NCBI RefSeq assembly: GCF_000012965.1
Contig: NC_007575.1
Span: forward strand, 1,922,001-1,986,000
From: Sulfurimonas denitrificans DSM 1251
Lineage (GTDB): Bacteria; Campylobacterota; Campylobacteria; Campylobacterales; Sulfurimonadaceae
Direction: 5' to 3'
Length of the DNA: 64,000 nt
The translations under genes were made by a program, and so were the position numbers. How positions within the stretch are numbered: the stretch's first letter is position 1; each line of letters starts with the position of its first letter. The notes under the pieces are model-generated. The model had not been told where the DNA came from. It saw only the letters and a list, made by a program, of their open reading frames with translations, and searched no databases. Below are positions 55,964-64,000 of the stretch, piece after piece.

Positions 55964-56505
55964 AAGAAACCCCTTAAAAGATTCGTATTTAACCCCATTG
56001 CGGTACTCTCATATCCTGTTGTGCTTTTAATATATTTTTTACAAAAGCCCTCAACCATACATGCACCAGCTTTGCCTCTCCACTCTCCACTCTCTATGTA
56101 GCTGTCTATATCATCCATATCAAAAGCATCAAAGAGATAATCCGTTTTAGAAATATCGATAATTTTTATGCTCTTTGATTGAAAAATCATACATGTAATA
56201 ATAGTAGTAACACTCTGGCTTTGAGTCATTAATATATTGCGTGCATCATCAGCACATTTTGCTTTTCTGAGTAATTTACCTCTTGAGACAACAACAGTAT
56301 CTGCAACTAAAAGAGGATAGTCTTCATATCCAAATGCCTTTAAATTTGCTTCAAATTTTCCTATGGTTGCTTGATAAACAAAATTTTTGGGAGAGGTTGC
56401 GATAACACTATCTTCATCGAAATCAACGCTTTGCTGGATAAAATCTATCCCCGCACTCTGCAAAAGTTTAGCTCTTGTTGTTGATGATGAAGCTAGTCTT
56501 ATCAT
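55957..56505 (-). CDS. maf: Maf-like nucleotide pyrophosphatase
   Basis: The 182-residue Maf protein begins MIRLASSSTTRAKLLQSAGI, the family's ASxSxxR motif, and has LVADTVVVSRGKLLRKAK and KAGACMVEGFCKKYIKSTTGYESTAMGL. Maf proteins hydrolyse non-canonical or modified nucleoside triphosphates. Its stop overlaps the start of the diguanylate cyclase by seven bases. It begins one base after the stop of the membrane-protein gene upstream. Confidence 0.9.
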   Translation of the reverse strand: MIRLASSSTTRAKLLQSAGIDFIQQSVDFDEDSVIATSPKNFVYQATIGKFEANLKAFGYEDYPLLVADTVVVSRGKLLRKAKCADDARNILMTQSQSVTTIITCMIFQSKSIKIIDISKTDYLFDAFDMDDIDSYIESGEWRGKAGACMVEGFCKKYIKSTTGYESTAMGLNTNLLRGFLF

Positions 56506-56988
56506 TTAAAGATTGCTTGAGAGATATGTTCCTAAAAATATTGCAACTACTCCAAGAGCAATATTTAAGGGAACCATAACTTTTCCGATTAGTTCTATCT
56601 GATTCTTTGCACCTACCATATTTCCCTCATTTAAAAATCTCTCGCCTCTGTTTCTTCTTAAAATCATAACCATAAGATTGATAAACATAGTGCTCCACAA
56701 AGCCTCTTTTATGTATGACAAAGATGAAAAATCACTCTGTGAGAGTCCATATCCTTTAACCATAAATATAGCAGTGATGAAAAGAGTTACAACAAATGGA
56801 ACAACTATGCTAAAGAGTCTCTTTAGCGCATGAGCGATTCGCTCTAAACGTTTTGCTGGGGATTCTATCTCTAAAAATGATTGATGAGCTGCGTAACGCA
56901 TAGCTACCATCCCACCAACCCATACAACAGCGCTTATTACATGTAAAAATATAATAGCTACTTTGTACTCTAAAAATATACCTTGCAT
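56506..56988 (-). CDS. Four-helix membrane protein (CopD-like)
   Basis: The 160-residue protein has four hydrophobic helices (about 9-28, 57-75, 92-108 and 135-156) and a His in the first helix (IFLHVISAVVWVGGMVAMRY), resembling CopD-type domains. The family is common in Campylobacterota. Haem or copper binding is possible but not shown. Start overlaps the alaS stop region as ATGA, and maf starts right after it, so alaS, this gene and maf are one unit. Confidence 0.65.
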   Translation of the reverse strand: MQGIFLEYKVAIIFLHVISAVVWVGGMVAMRYAAHQSFLEIESPAKRLERIAHALKRLFSIVVPFVVTLFITAIFMVKGYGLSQSDFSSLSYIKEALWSTMFINLMVMILRRNRGERFLNEGNMVGAKNQIELIGKVMVPLNIALGVVAIFLGTYLSSNL

Positions 56989-59543
56989 TATGAGATAACC
57001 TCTGTTATGTATCTAAGAGCTTCGATTTTTGCTTCTGAGAGTTTTGAGATATCTTTTCCGCCAGCTTGAGCAAAATCAGCTCTTCCGCCGCCGCCGCCGC
57101 CAAGAAGTGGAGCGATATGCTTAATCCAATCTCCAGCTTTAGCATCAGAGCCTTTAACACCCGCTGCCATCATAACTTTGTCATCTTTTACTTGAAACAA
57201 AATCGCACAAAGGCTCTCATGTTGATTCTTAAGTTCGTCTATCTTCTCTTTGATATCACCGCTTGTAAGTTCATCTACCACAACACTGATGCCATTTATA
57301 GATTGAATTTTTATATCTGTTTTTATACAACTCTCTGCATCATGAAGCTCTTTTTTTAGCTCAACAATATTAGATTTCAGTCTTGCAACTCCAGCTAAAA
57401 TATCTAAGTTTTTAACCTCATGCTCGACTTCCCTTAGTAGCTCTCTTTGTTCTGAAAAATAGTTAAACGCCGCATTTCCGCAAACTGCTTCTATGCGTCT
57501 AACACCAGCACTTACACCACTCTCTTTTGTGATGATGAAAGAGCCTATGTTTGCGCTGTTCTCAACATGCACACCACCACAAAATTCAATACTTGCATCA
57601 CCAAAACTCACCACTCGAACTTCATCGCCATATTTTTCACCAAACTGAGCTTTTGCACCAGATTTTTTAGCCTCATCTATACTCATAACCTCAGTATTAG
57701 CTCTGATTCCACGCATTATTTCATAATTTACTCTGCGCTCAATCTCTGCTAACTCTTCATTAGAGATTGCTTTTGGATGTGAGAAATCAAATCTAAGTCT
57801 TGAAGCTTCAACTAGTGAACCAGCTTGAGAGATGTGGTCTCCTAAAACATCAAATAAAACTGCATGTAAAAGGTGTGTCGCTGAGTGGTGTTTTGTTATC
57901 TCGCCTCTTGAGATATCTACTACTGCTTCAACCTCATCGCCAACTTTTAACTCTTTTTCTGTAGAGATTTGAGATAGATTTAATCCAAAAAACTTTTTGG
58001 TATCAAGCACTTTTGCAAAACCATTAAGCTCTCCAATATCTCCGCACTGTCCGCCACTTTGAGCATAAAATGGTGTAGTGTCTAAAAAGACCCAGCCATT
58101 AACTCCAGCCGATAATTTATCAGCGTGATGATAGCTCTCATCAAGAAGTGCTAAAACCCTGCTTTTTTGCTTTGTGCTCTCATAGCCTACAAAACTATTC
58201 TCTGAAAATTTCTCTAAAAGCTCTTTAAAGTCTCCATGAACAGCCTCGTCTCCACTACCCTTCCAAGCAGCTTTTGCTCGAGAGCGTTGCTCTTGCATCA
58301 ACTCTTCAAACTTAGCAGAGTCAAGTTTTAGGTTTTTCTCTCTTAACATATCCTCCGTCAAATCTAGTGGAAATCCAAAAGTATCATAGAGTTTAAACGC
58401 TACACTACCACTAAATATATCTTTAGTGTTGTGTAATTCAGCGTTAAATAGCTCAATCCCAGAAGCAATTGTTTTGAAAAATCTCGCCTCTTCTAGCTCT
58501 ATCTGCTCTTTTACAGAATGTGATTTTTGAGCTAAATAGTCATATTCACCACCCATAATCTCAACAACAGTATCAACTAGCTTAAACATAAAAGGTTCAC
58601 TAAAGCCCAAAAGATAGCCATGTCTTACAGCACGACGCAAGATTCGGCGAAGAACATAACCTCTTCCCTCATTTGAGAAATTTACACCCTGCGCAAGTAA
58701 AAACAGAGATGTTCTGATATGATCAGCGATAACTCTATAAGATGCACCAGTCGCATAAACATACTCTTTTTCTATAAGCGTTTCAACTTTTTTGATTATT
58801 GGCATAAACAGTGATGATGAGTAGTTACTGCTCACTCCTTCGCTAATTGCAACAACACGCTCCAACCCCATCCCTGTGTCAATTGATGGTTTTGGAAGAG
58901 AGGTTAGTGTGCCATCACTACTTCTTTCATACTGCATGAAAACTAAATTCCAAATCTCTAAAAATCTATCGCCATCTCCGCCCATGTAATCCTCTGGGCC
59001 ACTAAATTTCTCTGCACCTTGATCAAAAAAGATTTCGCTACATGGTCCACAAGGTCCTGTGTCTCCCATCTGCCAAAAGTTATCTTTATCGCCTAAACGC
59101 ATAATTCTATCTATGCTTACATGTCGCAGCCAAAGAGCCTCCGCTTCGTCATCACTCTCATGAACAGTTACCCATAGCTTCTCTTTTGGAAATTTTAAAA
59201 CCCCAGTTATAAATTCCCATGCATAATCAATTGCTTCTTCTTTGAAATAGTTGCCAAAACTAAAGTTGCCTAACATCTCAAAAAAAGTGTGATGTCTTGC
59301 TGTATAGCCTACATTCTCTAAATCATTATGTTTTCCGCCAGCTCTGATACATGTTTGACATGAAACAGCACGAGGATTAGCAGGAGAGGGAACTTCACCT
59401 GTAAAAATCGACTTAAAAGGAACCATTCCCGCATTGTTAAAAAGCAGTGTTGCATCATCTGGAACAAGCGGAGCGCTCTCTACTCTGTCGTGGTTTTTTG
59501 ACTCGAAAAATCTTAAAAACTCTTCTCTAATATCCATATACAT
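56988..59543 (-). CDS. alaS: Alanine-tRNA ligase
   Basis: The 851-residue AlaRS has class II aminoacylation motifs ([43 protein letters not shown]), editing domain [16 protein letters not shown] and the CGGVH zinc site, and a C-terminal domain with [15 protein letters not shown]. It charges tRNA-Ala and clears mischarged products. ATGs at 59543 and 59537 are both possible; the ribosome binding site is weak. It leads the maf/cyclase block. Confidence 0.95.
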   Translation of the reverse strand: MYMDIREEFLRFFESKNHDRVESAPLVPDDATLLFNNAGMVPFKSIFTGEVPSPANPRAVSCQTCIRAGGKHNDLENVGYTARHHTFFEMLGNFSFGNYFKEEAIDYAWEFITGVLKFPKEKLWVTVHESDDEAEALWLRHVSIDRIMRLGDKDNFWQMGDTGPCGPCSEIFFDQGAEKFSGPEDYMGGDGDRFLEIWNLVFMQYERSSDGTLTSLPKPSIDTGMGLERVVAISEGVSSNYSSSLFMPIIKKVETLIEKEYVYATGASYRVIADHIRTSLFLLAQGVNFSNEGRGYVLRRILRRAVRHGYLLGFSEPFMFKLVDTVVEIMGGEYDYLAQKSHSVKEQIELEEARFFKTIASGIELFNAELHNTKDIFSGSVAFKLYDTFGFPLDLTEDMLREKNLKLDSAKFEELMQEQRSRAKAAWKGSGDEAVHGDFKELLEKFSENSFVGYESTKQKSRVLALLDESYHHADKLSAGVNGWVFLDTTPFYAQSGGQCGDIGELNGFAKVLDTKKFFGLNLSQISTEKELKVGDEVEAVVDISRGEITKHHSATHLLHAVLFDVLGDHISQAGSLVEASRLRFDFSHPKAISNEELAEIERRVNYEIMRGIRANTEVMSIDEAKKSGAKAQFGEKYGDEVRVVSFGDASIEFCGGVHVENSANIGSFIITKESGVSAGVRRIEAVCGNAAFNYFSEQRELLREVEHEVKNLDILAGVARLKSNIVELKKELHDAESCIKTDIKIQSINGISVVVDELTSGDIKEKIDELKNQHESLCAILFQVKDDKVMMAAGVKGSDAKAGDWIKHIAPLLGGGGGGRADFAQAGGKDISKLSEAKIEALRYITEVIS

Positions 59544-59608
59544 ATCTCTTATTGTAAAATTACAAGATTATATCCAAAAAATCCAATGAAGGTATTTAAA
59601 AGAGGTGT

Positions 59609-61024
59609 TTAACAAATAATAACGCTCTTTATTTCACTCATCTCTTCGATAGCAAACCTTGGTCCCTCACGCCCTACACCGCTTAGTTTTACTCCACCAT
59701 AAGGCTGAATGTCAAAACGCAAAGTTGGCATATCGTTGATTACTATTCCACCAGCATCAAGCTCATTTATCGCACGTTTTGTAAGATTTAAATCATTTGT
59801 AAAAATTGAAAACTGCAGTCCATAAGGAGAGTTATTCATCATAGGCAAAGCCTCATCAAAATCTTTTACCTCTATCAAAGAGACAATTGGTGCAAAAACC
59901 TCTTGGCAGACTATCGCCATATCCTCTTTTACATCTGCCATAACACAAGGATAAAAAACTCTTCCCTCAACTCTAGGTTCAAGTATAGGTGTCGCACCCT
60001 CTTTGATAGCGCTTTGTACCCACTCCATCGCTCTTTTGGCTGCTTCATCATTAACAAGAGGACCCATAAAAGTATCCTCTTCATAAGGAGAGCCTACAAC
60101 CAATTTTTTAGTTGCCTCGGCTATTTTTAAAGCAAACTCACTATAAATATCTTTGTGAACATAGATACGTTGCAAGGAGATGCAAACCTGTCCTGAGTTT
60201 ACAAAAGCTCCTATCGCACATCTTTGAGCTGCGAGGTCTAAATTGGCACTTTTGTCTATAAAAGTAGCGGCATTTCCTCCAAGTTCTAGTGAGACTTTTT
60301 TTATCCCCGCACTCTTAGTAATTATCTCTCCAACACCAACACTTCCAGTAAAGCTTATAACTCTAGGTATCTCACTAGTAACTAAGGTACCGCCAACATC
60401 TGCATCTCCATAAACAACGCTTAGAGCATCTTTTATAGCAAATTCGCTCTCGATAAATAGCTTTGCAAATTTATATGCAGTGAGCGGCGCTTCTGGTGTT
60501 GGCTTTAGTATCACAGCATTTCCAGCAACAAGTGCTGGAGCTATCTTATGCGCTATCAAGTTTAGTGGAAAATTAAAAGGAGTAATTGCCACAACAACAC
60601 CACAAGGAACACGAGAGAAAAAAGAGATTGTTTTTTTTCCAGAAGCAAATGCGTCTGTATTTACAGTCTCTCCATGCATAGTTCTCATAGTCTCTGCTGC
60701 TAAAGTAACTGTCTCAATACAGCGCTCAACTTCTATCCTTGAGTAAGTTATTGGTTTTCCAACTTCATCTGTTATGGTTTTTGCAATATCTTCTTTGTTC
60801 TGTGCTAACTTAGAAGCGACATCTAAGAGCCAAGAACATCTTTGAGCAATTGTTGTTTTTGAAGCCTCTTTTGATGCAAGAAGCGCTATATTTAGAGCTT
60901 TTTTTGCGTCATCTGCATTACATGTAACAAACTCTGAAGCCACCTCACCATTGTATGGGTTTACTCTCTTACCAACACTCTCTCTTGATTGCTCAGATGA
61001 GCCAAAATATATATTTGCAACCAT
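59609..61024 (-). CDS. Aldehyde dehydrogenase family protein
   Basis: The 471-residue enzyme has VISFTGSVGVGEIITK (NAD-binding), the catalytic Glu segment VSLELGGNAATFIDK and the nucleophile NSGQVCISLQRIYV (Cys near 277). The pattern (short N-terminus, PYGGVKLSGVGREGP) fits NAD(P)-dependent aldehyde dehydrogenases such as succinate-semialdehyde or lactaldehyde types. The exact substrate is undecided. ATG 61024 has GGAG six bases upstream; a TTG at 61036 lies before that site and is rejected. Confidence 0.87.
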   Translation of the reverse strand: MVANIYFGSSEQSRESVGKRVNPYNGEVASEFVTCNADDAKKALNIALLASKEASKTTIAQRCSWLLDVASKLAQNKEDIAKTITDEVGKPITYSRIEVERCIETVTLAAETMRTMHGETVNTDAFASGKKTISFFSRVPCGVVVAITPFNFPLNLIAHKIAPALVAGNAVILKPTPEAPLTAYKFAKLFIESEFAIKDALSVVYGDADVGGTLVTSEIPRVISFTGSVGVGEIITKSAGIKKVSLELGGNAATFIDKSANLDLAAQRCAIGAFVNSGQVCISLQRIYVHKDIYSEFALKIAEATKKLVVGSPYEEDTFMGPLVNDEAAKRAMEWVQSAIKEGATPILEPRVEGRVFYPCVMADVKEDMAIVCQEVFAPIVSLIEVKDFDEALPMMNNSPYGLQFSIFTNDLNLTKRAINELDAGGIVINDMPTLRFDIQPYGGVKLSGVGREGPRFAIEEMSEIKSVIIC

Positions 61025-61085
61025 ACAAAACTCCAACTCTTTTTATTTTATGTTATTATATTATAAAAAGAAAAAGGAGGAAGTT

Positions 61086-61289
61086 ATGGAAGTAACTCGC
61101 TATTTATTTCAGTCACCTTATTCAAATCAAGTTCAAGTGGGGCGAGCTGAAACAAGCACAAGCTCAAATGCTAAAGATACAAGTACCAACAGCAGCCCTG
61201 TTTCAAATATTACCTCACTTGAATCAAAAGTTACACGAGAGAGCCAAAAAGCTCAGCCTTCAGATAAATTGTTAGATACATACGCATGA
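61086..61289 (+). CDS. Small Ser/Thr-rich protein
   Basis: The 67-residue protein has an excellent ribosome binding site (AAAAAGGAGG six bases before the ATG). It starts MEVTRYLFQSPYSNQVQVGR, and then is Ser/Thr/Asn-rich and probably disordered, with no signal peptide or cysteine. I do not recognise a family. It overlaps the thioredoxin-like gene as ATGA, so the two are co-translated. It may assist that protein or act on its own. Confidence 0.6.
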   Translation: MEVTRYLFQSPYSNQVQVGRAETSTSSNAKDTSTNSSPVSNITSLESKVTRESQKAQPSDKLLDTYA

Positions 61290-61678
61290 AGTTTTTGACC
61301 TCTCTGTTTTTATCATTCTTGACTCTATTTGGTGCTGATAATTTGCTATGGTTAAATGATTATGAGGTAGCAATTAAACAAGCCAAAGAGCAGAATAAAG
61401 GAGTTTATCTCTTTGTTGGAGCCGATGATTGCAGATGGTGCGATAGATTTAAAGAGACTACACTATCAAAGGATGAGGTTATTTCAAAATTAAAAGAGGA
61501 GTATATCCTTCTTTACATGTCAAGAGATAAGCATAATATCCCAAAACATTTTGAAGTTAAAGGTGTGCCTAGACACTACTTTTTAACAAAAGATGGAAAA
61601 ATAATACACGCAGATAGAGGTAGCAGAGAACCTGATGGTTTTTTTGCTCTCTTAGACGAGGTTGAACTTAAAAACTAA
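61286..61678 (+). CDS. Secreted thioredoxin-like protein (Thioredoxin_7 type)
   Basis: The 130-residue protein has a signal peptide (MKFLTSLFLSFLTLFGA), then GVYLFVGADDCRWCDRFKETTL with redox pair CRWC, and cis-Pro region KGVPRHYFLTKDGKII. This is a periplasmic thioredoxin-fold protein, related to the SoxW/DsbD-partner type. It likely reduces or oxidises envelope cysteines. Overlaps the small protein gene and converges with yraN. Confidence 0.78.
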   Translation: MKFLTSLFLSFLTLFGADNLLWLNDYEVAIKQAKEQNKGVYLFVGADDCRWCDRFKETTLSKDEVISKLKEEYILLYMSRDKHNIPKHFEVKGVPRHYFLTKDGKIIHADRGSREPDGFFALLDEVELKN

Positions 61679-62004
61679 AGTGTGATATTTTCTAAATGCC
61701 AAATATTCTCTGGCGTAACTATGATTGCATCATACATGTAATCTACATGCAGAGCATTTTTTTTAAGATAAACATCGCCAGTTTTTATAAGCTTGGAGAG
61801 CTTACTCTTTGTAATATTTTGAACTGCAAGCTCATAATCAAGTGCACTCTTAACCTCAACAAAGTGCCAAACTTCCTCTTTGTATGCGATTATATCTATC
61901 TCGCCAAAGCGAGAGTAGAAATTTTTATCAACTATCATATAGCCATTTTCCAAGAGAAACAAAGAGGCTCTATCTTCTGCCACATTTCCCTTAGCTCTGC
62001 TCAC
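61675..62004 (-). CDS. YraN/UPF0102 family nuclease-like protein
   Basis: The 109-residue protein matches UPF0102: KGNVAEDRASLFLLENGYMIVDKNFYSRFGEIDIIAY and FVEVKSALDY. The Glu-Ile-Asp and Glu-Val-Lys pattern is the PD-(D/E)xK nuclease type. The GTG start overlaps the TAG of the formate dehydrogenase gene by one base. Members are often beside unrelated genes, and their role, probably in DNA processing, is not settled. Confidence 0.85.
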   Translation of the reverse strand: MSRAKGNVAEDRASLFLLENGYMIVDKNFYSRFGEIDIIAYKEEVWHFVEVKSALDYELAVQNITKSKLSKLIKTGDVYLKKNALHVDYMYDAIIVTPENIWHLENITL

Positions 62005-64000
62005 TATAAATTTACCACTTCTACTTTTATAGATTTAAAAGCCGCTGTTAAAATAAGCTCATCACTCTCATCTCCAAAGAGTGCATTTACTTTAGAATCA
62101 GCGTGATGAAATGTAACAAAGAGAGTTTTTGGCTCTACCTTGCTTGTAAATTTAATTCTTAGTGGAGTAGTCTGTCCATTTTTACTCTTTAAAATCACTC
62201 TCTCGCCTCTAAAATCAGAAGCGTCACCTTCATTTACAAGAAGTAAATCTTCATCATAACGATCCATCAGACTCAGTGTCTGTTTTGTCTGTGCAGAGTT
62301 ATTGTACATAGCAATCGTTCTGCCCGTTGTGAGATAGTAGCCGCTTAAATTTTTATCCAAAATCTCTTTTATCATATTTCTAAGCCCGTATTGGTGGTAA
62401 CAAAACTCTCCCAAACCATCATCTGTTCTAAAATCCAACTGGTGAAGAATAGGTGTATCTTCTGTATGAACTGGCCATTGAAGTCCACGTTTACGGTGTC
62501 TCTGTAGTCTTGTATAAGAAGCTCCGCTAAAGCGTCTATATGCAACTTCACGCACCTCATCCCAAATTTCATTTGAATTTTTATAAGCGCTCTCTCCGCC
62601 CATTTTATTATCAAGAAGTTGGATAACATCCCAATCATCTGGCAAGTCTGATTCAACAAGCGGTTGAGATAGATGCAATCTCCTCATGGCGTTTATATAA
62701 ACTCCAGTTTTTTCGTAAGCAGATTTCACACCTATGACAATATCTGCCCTAGAAGCTATCTCCGTCATAAATAGCTCTTGAACCATTATAAATTCGACAT
62801 TTTGAAGTGCTTTTTCAATTTTATTAATATTTGGATGAATGTGCATTAAATCTTCGCCCATATTCAAAACAGCCTTCAATCGCCCCTCTAACATCTCATC
62901 AACGAGTTGTGGAGTCATTAAACCAATCTCTTTAGGAGATTGATAATCTGGATCATAATATGGAAGCATTCCCATATCACACGCACCTTGAACATTATTT
63001 TGACCTCTTAGAGGCATTAGCCCTGCACCACTTTTTCCGATATTTCCAGTCATTAAAGATAGGTGTGTTATAGCCATAACTGCGTATGAACCATCTGTGT
63101 GCTCAGTAATTCCTAAACCCCAAAATATCATAGATTTTTTAAGAGCATACTCTCGAGCCACTTTTGGAATCATCTTGGCTAAGTACTCATACCCCTCAAG
63201 ACGCTCAAAAAATTTAGGATTTGCGTAAGGATCATTTAAAATCTTCTCTTTAAACTCTAAAAAACCTTTTGTTCGCTCCGCTATGAAACTCTCATCATAA
63301 AGCTCTTCGCTGATAATTACATGTGCTAACATATTTAAAACAAGAAGATTGGCTTCATGAGGCATAATAGCTTTATACTTTGCAAACTTATGAAGCTTTA
63401 TCTCTCTTACATCAAAAACAGCCATATTGTCATGTTTTTGAGCTACTTCAACTATACGATTTGCGATAATTGGATGAGCTTCTATGGTGTTTGAACCTAT
63501 GACAATCATAAATTCACAGTTATATATATCGTTGTATGGATTTGTTGCAGCACCTTCACCAATAGTTGTGCGCATCCCTTTTAAACTCGGTGAGTGACAC
63601 ACTCTAGCACAGTTATCAACATGAGGCGAGTTTAGCGTATGGCGTGTAAACTTTTGAAAAAGATAAACACTCTCACAAGATGTTCTAGCCCCACCTATTG
63701 AAGCGACACTTTTGCGTCCATGCTTCTGCTGAACCTCTTTTAATTTCATAGCAGAGGCTGTGGTAGCACCATCCAAATCGCTCTCATACCAAACATCATC
63801 ATAATCTAGAAGTGAAGATAAAATTGCCTCTTTTATAGATGGGTTTTTCTCCAAAAAGCTCTTCTTGATTCTGGGTGTTCTTAATCGCTCTTTTGAATCA
63901 ACAAAATCAAACCCATACTTACCTTTTATGCAGAGTTTCCCCTGTGAAACAACCCCATCTGGATGCGCAAAAATCTTTTGAATCTTATTATCTTTTACAT
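62004..64000 (-). CDS. fdhA: Formate dehydrogenase catalytic subunit, Cys-type (5' end beyond window)
   Basis: The frame stays open from the window edge, so the gene is cut at its N-terminus. The visible start has GKLCIKGKYGF, the last cysteine and Lys-Gly motif of the Fe4S4 region. The molybdopterin domain has NCARVCHSPSL, where Cys (TGT, 63599-63597) stands where E. coli FdhF has selenocysteine, and MFVIGSNTIEAHP-type binding segments. C-terminus near 616 residues from Leu at 63854 fits the family. It oxidises formate to CO2. Other fdh genes lie beyond the edge. Confidence 0.9.
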   Translation of the reverse strand, partial: VKDNKIQKIFAHPDGVVSQGKLCIKGKYGFDFVDSKERLRTPRIKKSFLEKNPSIKEAILSSLLDYDDVWYESDLDGATTASAMKLKEVQQKHGRKSVASIGGARTSCESVYLFQKFTRHTLNSPHVDNCARVCHSPSLKGMRTTIGEGAATNPYNDIYNCEFMIVIGSNTIEAHPIIANRIVEVAQKHDNMAVFDVREIKLHKFAKYKAIMPHEANLLVLNMLAHVIISEELYDESFIAERTKGFLEFKEKILNDPYANPKFFERLEGYEYLAKMIPKVAREYALKKSMIFWGLGITEHTDGSYAVMAITHLSLMTGNIGKSGAGLMPLRGQNNVQGACDMGMLPYYDPDYQSPKEIGLMTPQLVDEMLEGRLKAVLNMGEDLMHIHPNINKIEKALQNVEFIMVQELFMTEIASRADIVIGVKSAYEKTGVYINAMRRLHLSQPLVESDLPDDWDVIQLLDNKMGGESAYKNSNEIWDEVREVAYRRFSGASYTRLQRHRKRGLQWPVHTEDTPILHQLDFRTDDGLGEFCYHQYGLRNMIKEILDKNLSGYYLTTGRTIAMYNNSAQTKQTLSLMDRYDEDLLLVNEGDASDFRGERVILKSKNGQTTPLRIKFTSKVEPKTLFVTFHHADSKVNALFGDESDELILTAAFKSIKVEVVNL

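Noticed and set aside
63597-63599. Selenocysteine in formate dehydrogenase
   Set aside because: The codon is TGT (Cys), not TGA.
63852-63854. TTG start for the formate dehydrogenase gene at 63854
   Set aside because: The frame continues to the window edge and encodes the family's Cys-Ile-Lys-Gly segment, so the gene is cut, not started here.
1-64000. CRISPR arrays, tRNA, rRNA, insertion sequences or prophage
   Set aside because: I saw no regular repeat-spacer series, transposase, integrase or tRNA-like cloverleaf; a tRNA scan would settle the last.

Overview
The window looks like a chromosomal stretch of a Campylobacterota (epsilonproteobacterial) chemolithotroph, most like Sulfurimonas. 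The evidence is low G+C, lineage-restricted families (DUF2393 twins, DUF3972), a sulfide:quinone-reductase-like flavoprotein, a Cys-type formate dehydrogenase, a periplasmic cytochrome c, a CheZ-type phosphatase and dense small operons with ATGA/TAATG overlaps. I assign no species. I recognised no rRNA, tRNA, CRISPR array, insertion sequence or prophage. No gene-free stretch exceeds about 300 bases; the longest are 35788-36036 (hairpin) and 18325-18539 (inverted repeat upstream of a methyltransferase).

Layout. 1-4.7 kb: a fused methyltransferase/HpaII-like endonuclease cut by the left edge, a Y-family polymerase with a DUF234-type nuclease gene, and a C-terminal J-domain protein. 4.8-8.4 kb: DUF2780-like secreted protein, N-carbamoylputrescine amidase, a CNNM-type membrane protein behind a 20-codon leader ORF, and a DUF475 membrane protein. 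8.4-12 kb: complete AmmeMemoRadiSam set plus a cupin, and a TIGR01777 epimerase. 12-18.3 kb: RecD2-like helicase, DUF4143 ATPase and a Sau3AI-like (GATC) restriction-modification pair. 18.5-26 kb: SDR, glyQ, a MerR regulator divergent from an AhpD-like gene, DUF89, DUF3972, a possible structured RNA, purE, U32 peptidase and cheZ. 26-35.8 kb: histidinol phosphatase, trxA/trxB with a cysteine-free thioredoxin-fold protein between them, dapB, purF, a radical SAM protein, two DUF2393 proteins, hisIE, an SPFH protein and ilvE. 36-39.8 kb: SQR-like protein with DUF1641 and a two-component system. 39.9-46.5 kb: phosphate acquisition block (porin, pstS, ppk2, pstCAB, phoU). 46.6-50.4 kb: glnA, leuA, cytochrome c. 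50.4-59.5 kb: PBP1A, an ABC ATPase, a BioF-like enzyme, a diguanylate cyclase, maf, a membrane protein and alaS in one minus-strand block. 59.6-64 kb: aldehyde dehydrogenase, a small ORF with a thioredoxin-like protein, YraN, and a formate dehydrogenase catalytic subunit cut by the right edge.

How parts fit together. The phosphate block shares one promoter architecture, TGTAAT-N5-TGTAAT-N10-TAWAAT, in front of the porin, pstS and pstC at nearly the same distance from each start codon, so these three units probably answer one PhoB-like regulator. Two restriction-modification systems of different predicted specificity sit about 15 kb apart. The octamer TACATGTA occurs 20 times by my reading, roughly nine times the rough expectation. 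Several gene starts were moved to sites supported by Shine-Dalgarno spacing or ATGA overlap; the most notable is the diguanylate cyclase, whose first membrane helix lies upstream of any ATG, GTG or TTG and appears to need an AUU start.
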